Positions 24,017 through 32,081 of a stretch of 64,000 bases of DNA are shown here, in pieces. The stretch is taken from assembly GCA_029204225.1 (NCBI GenBank), contig CM055093.1, forward strand, positions 18,499,041 through 18,563,040, read 5' to 3'. Each line of letters starts with the position of its first letter. The first letter of the stretch is position 1. The notes beneath the pieces are model-generated. The model was not told the origin of the DNA. It saw nothing but the letters and a program-made list of their open reading frames with translations, and searched no databases. The DNA comes from Diphasiastrum complanatum (taxonomy: Eukaryota; Streptophyta; Lycopodiopsida; Lycopodiales; Lycopodiaceae). A program made the translations under genes and the position numbers.

Positions 24017-27000
24017 CCCCCCCCAATATGTAATATACGTGTGTGAATCCACACCCTACCAAACAATGATTCTGAAATTTAATGTGGACATATTGTTGTG
24101 CATGATGTGGCCTGCTTGGGTGCTGATGACGTGATTAGGAATCTGGATGTCGTAGCATTGAGTTTGGGCTATCCATGATGAAGCTGAAGATTGCGTGTCT
24201 CCTTGTTTATGTTGGGTATCTTCCTAAGCTTAACATTGATATAATTACTTGGTTGTTGTGGGACCCGCAGTTTGCCAACTGTCATTTGAGTATTTGGACT
24301 ATTAGTGGACCAAGACTTGGTTATTGTTGATACCTCTGAAATACACTGAATAATATGCTATAAGAAGTTAAATGACCTAAAGAGAAGGTTCAACAAATGC
24401 CGTCAGTAGGTTACAGATTTTGGAAGGTTGACAATGGGCTACAACGGTTGAACATGCTTTTGGAGTTGGTTCTCAATGTTGGTGTTGGTGTAAGGTCAAG
24501 GTTAATAAGTTGAATGTAATTAGGATTGGCAAGCAAACAGTTATGAGGTTTGGCTGAGGTTGGGGTTTCCGAAAGATGATGGGGCAAGTCATCCACCAAT
24601 GAGTGAAAGGAGAAAGGTTGGATTGAAGAGGTGATAAGGAAACATGGGTCCCAGATTGATGGGGTTGACTTCAATCTAAATTCAAGTGAAAAGCCTTTTC
24701 CTTGTTAGTTTGACACTGAGTTATAATCGAATTCATAGCTTATGATTGTAAGTATGGAAAATTAGCAGCGTTTGCCATTAATTGCTCATTCTTCAAAAAA
24801 GAGAGACAGTTGATGACTTTGCAGCACCCTTTTATGAAGGAATCCTGCTATCAAGGCTTCCACCTGAATAAGCACTCAAAAGCTCCTAGTCAAGATTAGG
24901 GTTATCACCCTTCTTCTAATGCACCGATTTTTTGAGGAAAAATAAGTAGAGCTAACAGCTGACTCTCCTACACAAAATCAACAATAGTACTGAATTATGA
25001 ATAGCACATTACTTCAACACAGGTTGTTGAAAAGAAAATCCAATCAGGGTCAGTTCTAGGGCCTACCTTGTTTTGCAAAATATTTGTGACATTCAAGGTC
25101 GGGTTATAGCTCGCAGAAAGTTCTTTGTAAGCTGAAGCTCTTAGATCCAGTTGTGAACACATGAAAATGCTGGCAATTTTCAATTAATTGCTGGTTTCCA
25201 AGAAAGAAACATAGAACCATGCAAAGAATACAACTAGAGTATGTCAGATGGGCATACATAGGCTTTCATATCTGCTGCACGTCCTCAAGTGAGTATGGCC
25301 CTGATCTATCGAATAAATGGGAAAATTGGGGCTTTATTGGAAGACAGTGTGTGTATGGGTCCAGACTCTTAGTAGTAGTTAATGAGTGGAAATACAATTC
25401 TATGTCCTTAGCTGATGCTTATTACTAGAAAAATCATGACATTAATTAGGTGAATGCTTAGAAGGTTTTTGGTAAAGTGCTTGTATGCATATTCTTTCAG
25501 AATATATTGTTCCAACACTTTACTCGTGGATTTTACAGGTTTGTAGAAACGTTTCAGCACATCTACGTGGAAATGTTTATGTGCACTATCGATCAGAAGA
25601 TGCTGCAGTAACAGCCTTCAATGCCATGAATGGTCGATATTTCGCTAGCAAGCAGGTTGTGCCAACCTTTCAAATAGCACTATTTATTCTTGCCTCAAAG
25701 TTCTATATATTTGTTTTAAATATCCCCAATGGTCCATTTCTGCACTTCAGATTTCTTCTAGAGTTGTGGTGTGCTGCAGATGCCTCTAAAGGTGTTAGGT
25801 GATTCCTATAACCCTCAAATCATGCATTACAATTTTGTGTGTTTGCAGATTCTATGTGAATTTGTTGGTGTTACAAGATGGAAAGTTGCCATTTGTGGAG
25901 AGTACATGAAAGCACATCACAGAGTAATGAACAAACTCATAGTTTCTTAGCTAAGAACTTTGAAATAGATGTCCACTATGCTTTTCAATCTCATTTCTTT
26001 TTCTTTTCATTTCTAGCTTTTATTAAACACAGCCAAGTCTGGTCCGACTATCTAATGTAGCAACTCTCTCAGCCTTGTTCTCATGGGACAGCCTGCAACT
26101 TCCTCCATTGCTTTCGCAATCCTGGAGGGGAATATGATTGGGCTGATTGGGATTCTCCTCCACCACTGTACTGGCAAGACAAAATGGAAAAGCTTTTTGG
26201 ATACAGAGAAGCCAATCAGAACCATGACGACAAAAGAAAAGGACATGAGTACAGAAAAAGACGTTATGATGGATACAATCGACAGCCAGCACGAGACCAT
26301 ACTTCTAATAATAGACATAGGAGTTTGCATACTCATAACAGGCATGATGATAGGAGTAGATTCTGGAGCAGCAGTAATAAACAACATCATGAGCTCCGAC
26401 ATTCCAGAGATTTGAATAGGCAGCGTTACAAAAGGAATCATAGCGAGACTGATTCTGAAAAAACACAGGGTTCATACTCTGAGGATGGATGTGACACTCG
26501 AAATAATTGGCTTAGATCATCGGAAACAAGGAAAGAGTCGAAGAGAAGATGCCATGACGATGAACGAGAGTGGTCTATGGATATGGATTCTGATAATAGT
26601 TACATCAAACAGAGGAAAAGACAGGTGTCTACAGACACGAGGAAGCAGACATTTGAGGATTCCGATACTAATTGGTCAGATCCCGAGAGCAAAAGGGAAA
26701 CAAGGTTTCCATGCAAACAAGAAAAGAGGCACATAAAGGAGTTGGACTATGAGTCTGGTGCGTCTCAGACTTCTAACTCAGGGGATGGGCTTGGGCAGAA
26801 GAAAGATCACCAGAGGGACAGGAGGAGGAAGAGTTCTGATAACCAGCATGAGTATATGAAGAGACATCACAATGGATACAATCAACAGCCAGTACGAGAC
26901 GGTGCTTCAGATAGCAGATACAGGAGATACAATACACGTAACAGACATGATGATCATGGCACATTGCAGAGTGGCAGTGGTAAACATCGTCATAGGAGTC

Positions 27001-27899
27001 AATGTTCGAGATATTCAAATAGTCAGCATGAAAGGAGGCATCATAGTGAAACAGATTCTGAAAAACTGAATGCTTCATACTCTGAGGACAGTTATGATGC
27101 ACAGAATCATAGGCTTAGATCACCAGAAACAAGGAAAGAGCCAAAGAGAAGCTATTGCGATAATGAACGAGATGAGTCTACAGGTTTCCATCTTAAAGTT
27201 TCAAACAGTCAGTGTTACACTAGGAATCATAGTGAGACCGATTCTGAAAAATTGCAAGGTTTATACCCTGCGGATAATTGTGACACACCAAACTATAGAT
27301 TGTCGGAAACAAGGAAAAAGTGGAAAAGAAAGTGCCATGTTGATGAACCAGATGGGTCTACAGGTATAGATTCTGATGGTAGTTACAACAAGAAGAGAAA
27401 GAGACACATATCTATAGACAGGAAGAAGCAGAAATTTGAGGATTCTGATTCTGATTGGTCACAGCCAGATAGCGACAAGCAAAAGAACAGTATGTCTCAG
27501 ACTTCTAAGAGAAAGGGTTCTGAAAAAGATTCAGAGAGATCAGACCATGGTAAAGAAGTAATGATACCTAAGAGTAAGCTGCTTGCTAATAGGAAGCACA
27601 GGGAAAAACACTTCAGTGATGTGCCTGAGAGGCCTGAAGGTTCACAGCTGATGGATGCCCTTGAATCTACTCATAGAAATAGATTGTCACGCATTAAGAA
27701 CAAGAGTGAAAGCAAGAGATCAGAAACCGGTAAAGATTCAGAACATGAGGATGACTCTGAGAAAAGGCCACACAAACACAAACATTCAAAAAGTAGAAAA
27801 AGTCATGGAACACGAGGCCTTGATAGTGTTGATCTTGAAGATCGGTGGCAAGATAAAGATGGTCACCTGAATGGGAAATTGTCGACAGATGATCAGTAA
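5147..27899 (+). CDS. RGH3: U2AF35-related splicing factor, ZRSR2/RGH3-like
   Basis: This encodes a CCCH zinc-finger and UHM-domain protein related to human ZRSR2/Urp and plant RGH3. These factors recognise 3' splice sites and are needed for U12-type intron splicing in the nucleus. Eight exons were rebuilt: 5147-5794, 19390-19536, 19672-19809, 20575-20733, 22330-22422, 25539-25655, 25849-25923 and 26073-27899. All junctions are phase 0 with GT-AG ends, giving about 1067 aa. Order: disordered N-terminus; K/R/E-rich coiled coil (about 125-216); [13 protein letters not shown] motif (exon 2); first finger C316-C325-C331-H335; UHM with GRYFASKQ; second finger C450-C461-C467-H471; charged tail from about 497. 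The plant homologues I recall have about 750 aa, so the tail is long. The start is the first in-frame ATG of exon 1. Intron 1 is 13.6 kb. Confidence 0.9.
5795..7600. other. Intron 1, proximal part without clear features
   Basis: AT-rich intronic sequence after the exon 1 donor. The - strand at 7215-7598 has a 127-codon ORF containing [18 protein letters not shown] and [12 protein letters not shown]. The LPKF motif resembles gypsy gag starts, but I cannot confirm it. The - strand around 6600-6830 is lysine- and glycine-rich in one frame, again reminiscent of gag but unassigned. Confidence 0.4.
7601..8015 (-). repeat. Probable 3' LTR of the outer copia element
   Basis: On the - strand, a purine tract AATAAGGGGCGT (8016-8027) is followed directly by TGTTGAAATAAAGGCCCA, the layout of a polypurine tract and LTR start. 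The start is therefore at 8015 on the - strand. The far end cannot be set because no matching 5' copy survives. Confidence 0.45.
8080..8481 (-). pseudogene. Copia RNase H fragment
   Basis: The - strand encodes [14 protein letters not shown] near 8470, then a broken [15 protein letters not shown], then [20 protein letters not shown] and [11 protein letters not shown]. These are the ordered copia RNase H motifs (YSDSDWA, STSG, EAEY, ADIFTK). A stop replaces the tryptophan before SNKKQ. The segment belongs to the outer element and is separated from its reverse transcriptase by about 1.3 kb of unrelated sequence. Confidence 0.75.
8482..8693 (+). repeat. Candidate short LTR
   Basis: A 212-bp stretch begins TGTTAGAAACC and ends ATTGACA, the termini expected of a copia-type LTR, and sits exactly between the RNase H fragment and the gypsy integrase. 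I see no second copy and no matching target duplication. Confidence 0.3.
8694..9821 (+). mobile_element. Ty3-gypsy integrase fragment with 3' LTR
   Basis: The + strand reads [20 protein letters not shown] and [10 protein letters not shown], the integrase core of plant gypsy elements. It then jumps to [22 protein letters not shown] and [20 protein letters not shown], the C-terminal integrase region. Part of the core, including the rest of the D-D-E triad, is missing between 8840 and 8885. A purine tract GGAGGGAAGGAT precedes an LTR at 9330. The fragment has displaced the end of the outer copia reverse transcriptase. Confidence 0.8.
9330..9821 (+). repeat. Gypsy 3' LTR
   Basis: It starts TGTTAGAGTCC right after a purine tract and ends GTGACA. 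On its far side the copia frame YRQLVGS (- strand) resumes immediately, which fixes the right end near 9821. It contains three tandem 26-bp units (GTCACAAGCAGTGATCCRGT) at about 9430-9500. Confidence 0.6.
9827..10185 (-). pseudogene. Copia reverse transcriptase, distal part
   Basis: The - strand gives [14 protein letters not shown], then [11 protein letters not shown] (active-site YVDD changed to YVDE), [28 protein letters not shown] and [13 protein letters not shown]. It is the direct continuation of the reverse transcriptase at 14227-14761, from which it is separated by the inner copia. A stop follows KFDL. Confidence 0.75.
10186..10593 (-). repeat. Inner copia 3' LTR
   Basis: 408 bp, TGTTAAAATCG to TCCTAACA on the + strand. 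On the - strand it follows the purine tract TAAGGGGGAG (10594-10603). It matches 13815-14226 along its whole length. Confidence 0.92.
11241..12445 (-). pseudogene. Inner copia protease and integrase
   Basis: The protease motif reads [12 protein letters not shown], so the usual catalytic DSGA has become DFGA and the enzyme should be inactive. The integrase follows with [24 protein letters not shown], the catalytic aspartates in VHTDLCGPM and LRSDKGGEF, and the glutamate in NGVAERKNR, so the D-D-E triad is readable. Frame changes occur near 12080 and 11640. The C-terminal part [19 protein letters not shown] is intact. Next comes a linker with [20 protein letters not shown] at about 11050-11150. 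Confidence 0.8.
12418..13175 (-). pseudogene. Inner copia gag
   Basis: The - strand encodes a copia gag: [20 protein letters not shown] near 13150, a UBN2-type middle region with [20 protein letters not shown] and [13 protein letters not shown], and a lysine-rich tail. The zinc knuckle is degraded: only KYGHFAFEC remains readable and the first cysteines are lost. A stop at 12772-12774 and a frame change near 13000 interrupt it. Confidence 0.75.
13802..13814 (-). other. Inner copia primer-binding site
   Basis: On the - strand this reads TGGTATCAAAGCC, complementary to the 3' end of initiator methionine tRNA as used by plant copia elements, and directly follows the 5' LTR. Confidence 0.85.
13815..14226 (-). 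repeat. Inner copia 5' LTR
   Basis: 412 bp with the same ends as the left copy. It abuts the primer-binding site at 13802-13814 and the target duplication GGCTC at 14227. Confidence 0.92.
14232..14761 (-). pseudogene. Copia reverse transcriptase, proximal part
   Basis: The - strand opens with [20 protein letters not shown], then [36 protein letters not shown] and [14 protein letters not shown], the conserved order of copia reverse transcriptases. After a frame change near 14330 it reads GLKQAPRA, a stop, then [14 protein letters not shown], reaching the insertion point of the inner copia. The domain continues at 10185. Confidence 0.8.
14844..16245 (-). pseudogene. Outer copia protease and integrase
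   Basis: The protease reads [14 protein letters not shown] near 16230-16190 with an intact DSGA. Next come [20 protein letters not shown] and a pre-integrase domain with [17 protein letters not shown] near 15810. The integrase has [20 protein letters not shown] near 15600-15530 and a broken C-terminal part. The linker contains [19 protein letters not shown] near 15200. Several frameshifts make it non-functional. Confidence 0.75.
16246..17120 (-). pseudogene. Outer copia gag
   Basis: The - strand encodes a gag tail with a full zinc knuckle, [14 protein letters not shown] (C-X2-C-X4-H-X4-C), at about 16410-16370, preceded by [17 protein letters not shown]. Upstream frames (16660-17100) are broken but keep gag-like words such as [15 protein letters not shown] near 17100. 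The knuckle sequence resembles the degraded one in the inner element, so the two are relatives. Confidence 0.7.
17534..17545 (-). other. Outer copia primer-binding site
   Basis: The - strand reads TGGTATCAGAGC, the standard methionine-tRNA primer site of plant copia elements. The adjoining LTR ends GGATTTTGTCA on the - strand and is cut off about 90 bp later by another LTR start at 17639. Confidence 0.75.
17639..18850 (+). mobile_element. Copia LTR tip joined to gag-protease fragment
   Basis: It begins TGTTAGAAATAAATGACTA, matching the start of the LTR at 23649 (- strand). About 35 bp later it changes to gag coding sequence at 17675. The frame stays open for 402 codons: a UBN2-type gag ([20 protein letters not shown]), a zinc knuckle [14 protein letters not shown], a protease [13 protein letters not shown] with intact DSGA, and [20 protein letters not shown]. 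Coding similarity ends near 18850. The same family lies on the - strand at 53.6-55.0 kb. LTR remainder, primer site and leader are deleted. Confidence 0.8.
19245..19308. repeat. (GA)n microsatellite
   Basis: A GAGCGAGCGA start leads into an uninterrupted GA tract of about 46 bp, roughly 80 bp before exon 2 of the RGH3-like gene. Confidence 0.95.
19390..20733 (+). CDS. RGH3: RGH3-like exons 2-4 (acidic motif and first CCCH finger)
   Basis: Exon 2 (19390-19536) follows AAAGTACAG and encodes the acidic stretch and [13 protein letters not shown], which is strongly conserved in the family. Its donor CTG|GTACGA is weak, but it is the in-frame choice. Exon 3 (19672-19809) encodes [19 protein letters not shown] and ends CAG|GTCAGT. 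Exon 4 (20575-20733) encodes the first finger, C-X8-C-X5-C-X3-H, in [18 protein letters not shown] plus SRVH, and then [17 protein letters not shown], the start of the UHM domain. It ends GAG|GTCTGT. Spacing and order match U2AF35-type proteins. Confidence 0.88.
20734..21035. repeat. Tandem duplication in intron 4
   Basis: About 105 bp beginning at the exon 4 donor (TCTGTATTTGTGTCAG... to ...TTTCATGGAGTT) recurs 196 bp further on, at 20930. In the second copy the donor GT is replaced by AT (GAG|ATCTGT). Confidence 0.85.
21921..21979. repeat. (TC)n microsatellite
   Basis: About 58 bp of TC repeats in intron 4 of the RGH3-like gene. Confidence 0.95.
22330..25923 (+). CDS. RGH3: RGH3-like exons 5-7 (UHM domain)
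   Basis: Exon 5 (22330-22422) encodes [20 protein letters not shown] and ends AAG|GTATAG. Exon 6 (25539-25655) encodes [20 protein letters not shown] through GRYFASKQ; the R-x-F in GRYF is the UHM signature that binds a tryptophan of partner splicing factors. Exon 7 (25849-25923) encodes [19 protein letters not shown] and supplies the first cysteine of the second finger. Intron 5 is 3.1 kb and carries an LTR-bearing copia fragment. Compared with the homologues I recall, the VCRNGSFH stretch reads VCRNVSAH here. Confidence 0.88.
22830..23649 (-). mobile_element. Copia 5' LTR and leader fragment in intron 5
   Basis: On the - strand an LTR of 382 bp (23649 down to 23268) starts TGTTAGAAATAAATGATTAT and ends TTTTCCTTCA, and the primer-binding site TGGTATCAGAGC (23256-23267) follows directly. 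The leader beyond it contains several GGGCGCC words also found in the leader at 55.2-55.3 kb. No coding part remains. The LTR is related to the + strand LTR at 32082: both contain ACCCAAAAGGTCGAGAT. Confidence 0.75.
23268..23649 (-). repeat. Copia LTR
   Basis: Both ends are fixed: TG/CA termini, with the primer-binding site adjoining one end. Its right end on the + strand, TTTCTAACAG, resembles a 3' splice acceptor. Confidence 0.75.
23651..23773 (+). other. Unrecognised coding-like tail
   Basis: Directly after the LTR, an open frame of 40 codons reads [20 protein letters not shown], then [11 protein letters not shown] and a short acidic end before TGA. The composition looks like the C-terminus of a real protein, but I do not recognise the family. 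It lies inside intron 5 and does not fit the RGH3 frame, because it would end the protein. Confidence 0.3.
23962..24024. repeat. (TC)n and poly-C tract
   Basis: About 53 bp of TC repeats followed by 10 or more C, in intron 5. Confidence 0.95.
24025..25538. other. Distal intron 5 without recognised features
   Basis: I see no domain-bearing ORF, LTR or strong repeat here. The exon 6 acceptor TTTTACAG ends the stretch. Confidence 0.4.
26049..26072 (+). promoter_or_regulatory. Two in-frame acceptors at RGH3-like exon 8
   Basis: TAATGTAG (ending 26060) and CTCTCTCAG (ending 26072) are both usable and 12 bases apart. Use of the first would insert QLSQ into the second zinc finger. Confidence 0.5.
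26073..27899 (+). CDS. RGH3: RGH3-like exon 8 (second CCCH finger and repetitive tail)
   Basis: 608 codons plus stop. It opens with [19 protein letters not shown], completing the second finger, then [15 protein letters not shown] and KLFGY, which are hallmarks of the family. The acceptor CTCTCTCAG|CCT restores the C-X10-C spacing of homologues. A second acceptor 12 bases upstream (TAG|CAA) would add four residues. From about residue 497 the tail is rich in R, K, S, D, H and E and resembles an RS-like nuclear tail rather than clean RS dipeptides. It contains an internal duplication, listed separately. The stop is TAA at 27897-27899. Confidence 0.88.
   Translation, partial: PCSHGTACNFLHCFRNPGGEYDWADWDSPPPLYWQDKMEKLFGYREANQNHDDKRKGHEYRKRRYDGYNRQPARDHTSNNRHRSLHTHNRHDDRSRFWSSSNKQHHELRHSRDLNRQRYKRNHSETDSEKTQGSYSEDGCDTRNNWLRSSETRKESKRRCHDDEREWSMDMDSDNSYIKQRKRQVSTDTRKQTFEDSDTNWSDPESKRETRFPCKQEKRHIKELDYESGASQTSNSGDGLGQKKDHQRDRRRKSSDNQHEYMKRHHNGYNQQPVRDGASDSRYRRYNTRNRHDDHGTLQSGSGKHRHRSQCSRYSNSQHERRHHSETDSEKLNASYSEDSYDAQNHRLRSPETRKEPKRSYCDNERDESTGFHLKVSNSQCYTRNHSETDSEKLQGLYPADNCDTPNYRLSETRKKWKRKCHVDEPDGSTGIDSDGSYNKKRKRHISIDRKKQKFEDSDSDWSQPDSDKQKNSMSQTSKRKGSEKDSERSDHGKEVMIPKSKLLANRKHREKHFSDVPERPEGSQLMDALESTHRNRLSRIKNKSESKRSETGKDSEHEDDSEKRPHKHKHSKSRKSHGTRGLDSVDLEDRWQDKDGHLNGKLSTDDQ
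26247..27480 (+). repeat. Internal duplication in the RGH3-like C-terminal tail
   Basis: Two anchor motifs recur at the same offset. GYNRQPARD (about residue 524) recurs as GYNQQPVRD (about 725), and [10 protein letters not shown] (about 580) recurs as [10 protein letters not shown] (about 781). This gives a unit of about 201 residues, or 603 bp. A partial third copy starts with [10 protein letters not shown] near residue 843 and runs through [12 protein letters not shown] and [13 protein letters not shown], which matches [12 protein letters not shown] in copy 1. The copies are diverged but keep frame throughout. Confidence 0.8.
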
Positions 27900-28220
27900 T
27901 TTCCCCGTTTTGCTCAAATGCAGTCTCCGAAGGAAGACAGCATTATACTACTGTGTAATTGGTTTGATTTTTTAAGTCAAAGCTGCTTATTTTAACAATC
28001 ACACTTTTGGGTGTTCATAGAGTATTATCAGCCTCTGATCGTTTACTGAAGAATTTTAGCAAGTTTATGTAAGAGTTGACAGCTTGCATGCTCTTATTTT
28101 CTTTTCCATTGTAGTTTTTAGCACTTGCCATTGTTATCTCTAGTTTGTGAATGGCAGAAACTTCAAAAGCACATAATAGCCCCAATAACCTTTTGACAGC
28201 TACTCAAAACAATAAACATG
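27900..28220 (+). other. Probable 3' UTR of the RGH3-like gene
   Basis: AT-rich sequence after the stop codon. An AATAAAC hexamer near 28210 is a candidate polyadenylation signal. The true end cannot be read. Confidence 0.4.
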
Positions 28221-29985
28221 GCAATACATGGATGCATGCATCCAGTTCTCTAATGCCCACTCAGGGATATCCCTGTTAATTTGTAGCAGATTATTCTTGA
28301 ACGAGCTAAAAATGAGTGTTAACAAGAGATTATGTAAGCAACAAATGAGACTATGATTTTTAGTTCATTAAAATAGTGCTTTTTAGCTAAACGCGAGAAT
28401 TTGAGCAGCAAATGAGGCCTATCAGTTCTAACTGCATTCATGTTGTAGCTTCTCTAGTAAATTACATAGTTGCATAACCTAGCCACTTTTTTAGGAATTG
28501 GAAGATTATATGTATATAGTATATATATCTATCATCTGTTCTTGGCGTCAGAGGGGAAATCACAGAGATATTGCTACAAGAAATGTTTCTTCTCTCTTTT
28601 TTCAGGATGAATTGTATTACGGATTGTTAATGTATCATAAACAGTAAAAGAAAGTTCAGTTTACCTTGCAACAGAATTAACTTTTCTCCAGGTCTATGGA
28701 TTATGCAGATGTTGGCCAGAGTAGCAGAGTTTTGTCTTTGGCATATTAAGTTTGAGAAGTCACAAACAACCGACTTGATTAAATTATAGAAAGAAAAAAT
28801 AGATTTAGGACTCATTTCTTGTCAACAAGTTGAGAATAACAGTGGGTCCAACAGGACCTGGCACGAAAAACTTCACAGCAAGAAACATTTGGAGAGAATG
28901 TACAACATTCACGACAAGTGAGGCTTGTTTATCACAAAAATCAAATAGTCACTGACAACTTGTTGAATTATGCCTTTCAAAGTAACTTTGCAGACCAGAC
29001 TTGAGGATGAATTGAAAATTGGACATGGCTGTTGCATCTGATGACTAAGTTTGTTTGTGTGATTCCCAGTTTAAAAGTTTTAAACAGTTCTGGATCATCG
29101 CACTTAAAATATTGATGTGGAAGAGTCCAACCATACAGATCAAAATGAATGGTCCTACAGGTAGCTAAAGAAATGCAAGTTCTTTTTCAATCCTTTGTAA
29201 AAATCCTTCGTGAAATGAGATTGGTGCTTTGTCTAGTTATCACGAAGCAAAGCCACTGGATCTACTAGTTGGTGATGCTGTGGTAGTCTTAAATTGGTCA
29301 GAGCAGATTGGAGCTGAACTTAGACAAGGAAGACTTAGTCAAGATGCCACTTCTTTGAGAACTAGTGCTCATATTTAAGTTAACACATTCCCTACTGTAA
29401 ATGCATTTTCTTTTGAGTATCTTGTGTGGTGAAAAGTTCGTGATACAATGAGAATACACAGAAAGACAACAAGTATGAACCCTGTTGCATTGAGAAGAAA
29501 AAAAGACTCTTTCTAACAAAAATGTAACAATTTGTACCACTGTAGGAATTCGAGTTTCTCTCATATAGGGAAAGCTGGGCATGTTTTGCCATATTGTAAA
29601 TATTAAGATTTTGGTGTATTGGACTCATTCTCTCTCTACCCGAGTTTTCTATGCTTGATTTTCTCTCTCTACTCGAGAGCAGCCTCTTTTTCCCATACTG
29701 AACACTTAGAATTATTTCTGACATTCATTTCTAACAGTGAAGAGTTATATTTTTTCATCAAATGTATGCCATTGTGCTCTTGCCTTAGATTTTTCAACCA
29801 TACTGTCCTTTGATCAATCTTGTGCAATCACAACACCTCAGTAAGATCCTGTAGGGTGTGTGGTTCATGAAGTTCACACGTGCTAAAAACTTCACATTAA
29901 CTACATTAAATGTTTGTCACCTAATTAGGTAAGCCGTTGTACTTGGAAGTATATGGCTTTTGTGACAACTATACATATATGGTCA
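28221..29985. other. Intergenic stretch without recognised gene
   Basis: AT-rich, with ORFs of at most 110 codons and no family signatures. It probably contains old repeat sequence. Confidence 0.4.
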
Positions 29986-30725
29986 ACAAATCAAGATCGT
30001 TGACGCGGACAAAGACGTCACAAATTCTCTCACTTCGCATTTTACGTGAAGTGGTTTTCTCTCACTTCGCAAAATTTGGGAAGTGGGTGGGATCGTTCCT
30101 CGTTCAAAATAGATGACCTTCGGTATTTTCTCTTTTCGGGATTTTGCGAAAAAGCCGAAGGTGCCCTAAAACAGTTCAACTCTTGAAAGTAGATGACCTT
30201 CAAAAATTTTCTCTCTTCGCATTTTTCGGAAAAATGCGAAAAAGCTGAAGGTGTTGAAAACAGTTAAACTTTTGAACTGCACTAGTTAAACTTTTGAACT
30301 ATGCAAGTGTCGCATTTTGGAGAAATGCAAAAAAGCCGAAGCTGTTGAAAACATAGTGTGTTTCTGCAGACTGTTGAAAAAGTAATGTATTTCTACAGAC
30401 TTGTTCTAAATGCAAGTTTTGTGAAAGTCTTTGAAGATGGCCAAGTCTTCAATGAATTCAAGTTATTAAACTTAACATCTGAATTTTAAAATTATGACAT
30501 GATTGGTTGCCCTTTGCTGGATATCAGCAAGAAGCCCGTTGTAGACGTTCTTCAAATAAATTGGTTGTCTAAGTTTGTGATTCCTGCAGGTATCAGATGA
30601 GCAGACGTATAACCAAAGTTGGTTTCACCTGACCCTAGATCAATGATCAATGAACATGCAGGAAGAATCATGAAATAGGAACTAGTCATTCACCAAGGAG
30701 GCAACTGTGGGCTTAATTTCCAACA
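29986..30725 (-). repeat. Probable copia LTR with CGCATTTT hairpins
   Basis: On the - strand a purine tract (ACCTTAAGGGGGAC) is followed by TGTTGGAAATTAAGCCC at 30725, the LTR start. The region to about 29986 contains repeated TTCGCATTTT words, including the perfect hairpin TTCGCATTTTT-CGG-AAAAATGCGAA at 30216-30240. The far end of the LTR is not defined. Confidence 0.45.
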
Positions 30726-31589
30726 GTCCCCCTTAAGGTCACGGTTGGTGCCTTGGTATCTTCGTCAGGTTCAGCATGTTGAAGAACTTCTGGTGCTTTG
30801 TTAGCAACTGTGCTAACACAGAGAAAAAATAAAAAATAATAATAAAACTCTGTGGCATGTGTTTTGTAAGACCACGTATGAGTATCTGTCAATAAACTTC
30901 AAGCCATGGCATGTGTTTTGTAAGTCCATGAGTGAAAGCTTAAATAATAATAAAATAACTTAAACTTAGATTTAGAACTTAGACTTAGGAAACTTAAGAT
31001 TAGAAATATTTTATCTTAACTTTTTCTAAGTTAAGAAATTTGAAGTTCTAAATCCTAAGTTAGAAGCTCTTGAAAGGCTAGAAACAGATTTGTCCCATAA
31101 GTTAGTAGACACTTATGGAAGACCCTCCTTGCCATAATAGGAGAGGTATTTGCATTGTAACCAGCACTTTTGAGATTAAGCTATCTTGCTCTCTATTTTG
31201 GAGAATTATCATTCTATGTCATTTGTGTTCCCTTTGGAAAGGTGTATAGCTTGAGGGAAGGTGCTTGGGCCTCTCTTGCCTCCTTTTCATCGGTTTATTG
31301 TGGCATGTTCTTTATTGCTTATTTACTTAATATTAGCCGCAATATCATTTTATTACCCTTTGGGTGTTAAGTAGAATTTAGATTTATCACCTTGCTAGTT
31401 GGGTAAGCCTTAGCAAGGGTTTGTATTTTGTCACCTTAGATAGTTTCATTTCCGTTTTGAGCACTAGTTGGGTAAGCCTTAGTGCTTATGTCGTTACTTC
31501 TTATTTTCGCATTTCTGTTAGAAACTTGGTAGAAACTTAAAAAGTGGACAAATCTCTACATCCCTATACTACACCCGTAAGTAGATCTA

Positions 31590-31735
31590 GCCACCACACA
31601 CACTAGAAATACTTCCAACATGCTTGATCCTGGGAAGCACTTTGGTGAAGATGTTTGCGACCATTTCTGTTGTGGAGCAGTATTGAAGGATCACTTGCCC
31701 TGAGAAAACTTTCTCCCGAATGCAACGTTTTCAGC
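31590..31735 (-). pseudogene. Copia RNase H C-terminus
   Basis: The - strand reads IREKVFSGQVILQYCSTTEM, VANIFTKVLP and RIKHVGSI, the end of a copia RNase H (HFIREKV ... ADIFTKALP). The 0.85 kb between it and the purine tract at 30726 has no recognisable coding and may contain another insertion (GTTAGGTAAGCC-type repeats near 31400 and 31470). Confidence 0.7.
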
Positions 31736-31739
31736 CACT

Positions 31740-32065
31740 ACGGAGTGTATATGGCTGAGACAATTACTTGTCGATATGAAGCATGGCCAGCCCTCAGCTA
31801 CTCTCCTATTTACGGATAGTCAAAGTGCTATTGCCATTGCATGAAATCCAGTATTTCATGCAAGAACAAAGCATATCAAGATCCACTATCACTTTGTTCG
31901 GGAGAAGCTTCATAATGGCGACATCACGCTTGAATATTGTCCCACGGAGGATAATATTGCATATGTGTTCATTAAAGCATTGCCTAGAGTTCGATTTAAA
32001 GCTCTTTCTGAAGCTTTAAATTTAAAGCAACATGCTGATTTTCTTACTTAGTGAATACATGTCAT
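31740..32065 (+). pseudogene. Copia RNase H C-terminus
   Basis: The + strand reads TTECIWLRQLLVDM, LLFTDSQSAIAIA, a stop, then NPVFHARTKHIKIHYHFVRE, EYCPTEDNIAYVFIKALPR and a tail ending in a stop. The order is the standard copia RNase H end. The element's purine tract and LTR follow at 32071-32082. It abuts the oppositely oriented RNase H at 31735. Confidence 0.8.
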
Positions 32066-32081
32066 TTTCATTTAAGAAGGG

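Noticed and set aside
26061-26072. Exon 8 starting at 26061 as the main form
   Set aside because: It would widen the second zinc finger to C-X14-C; the start at 26073 restores the homologous C-X10-C spacing. The upstream site is kept only as a possible alternative.
26052-26441. 129-codon - strand ORF and other frames over exon 8
   Set aside because: They overlap the conserved CCCH finger and charged tail of the RGH3-like protein and show no family signature.
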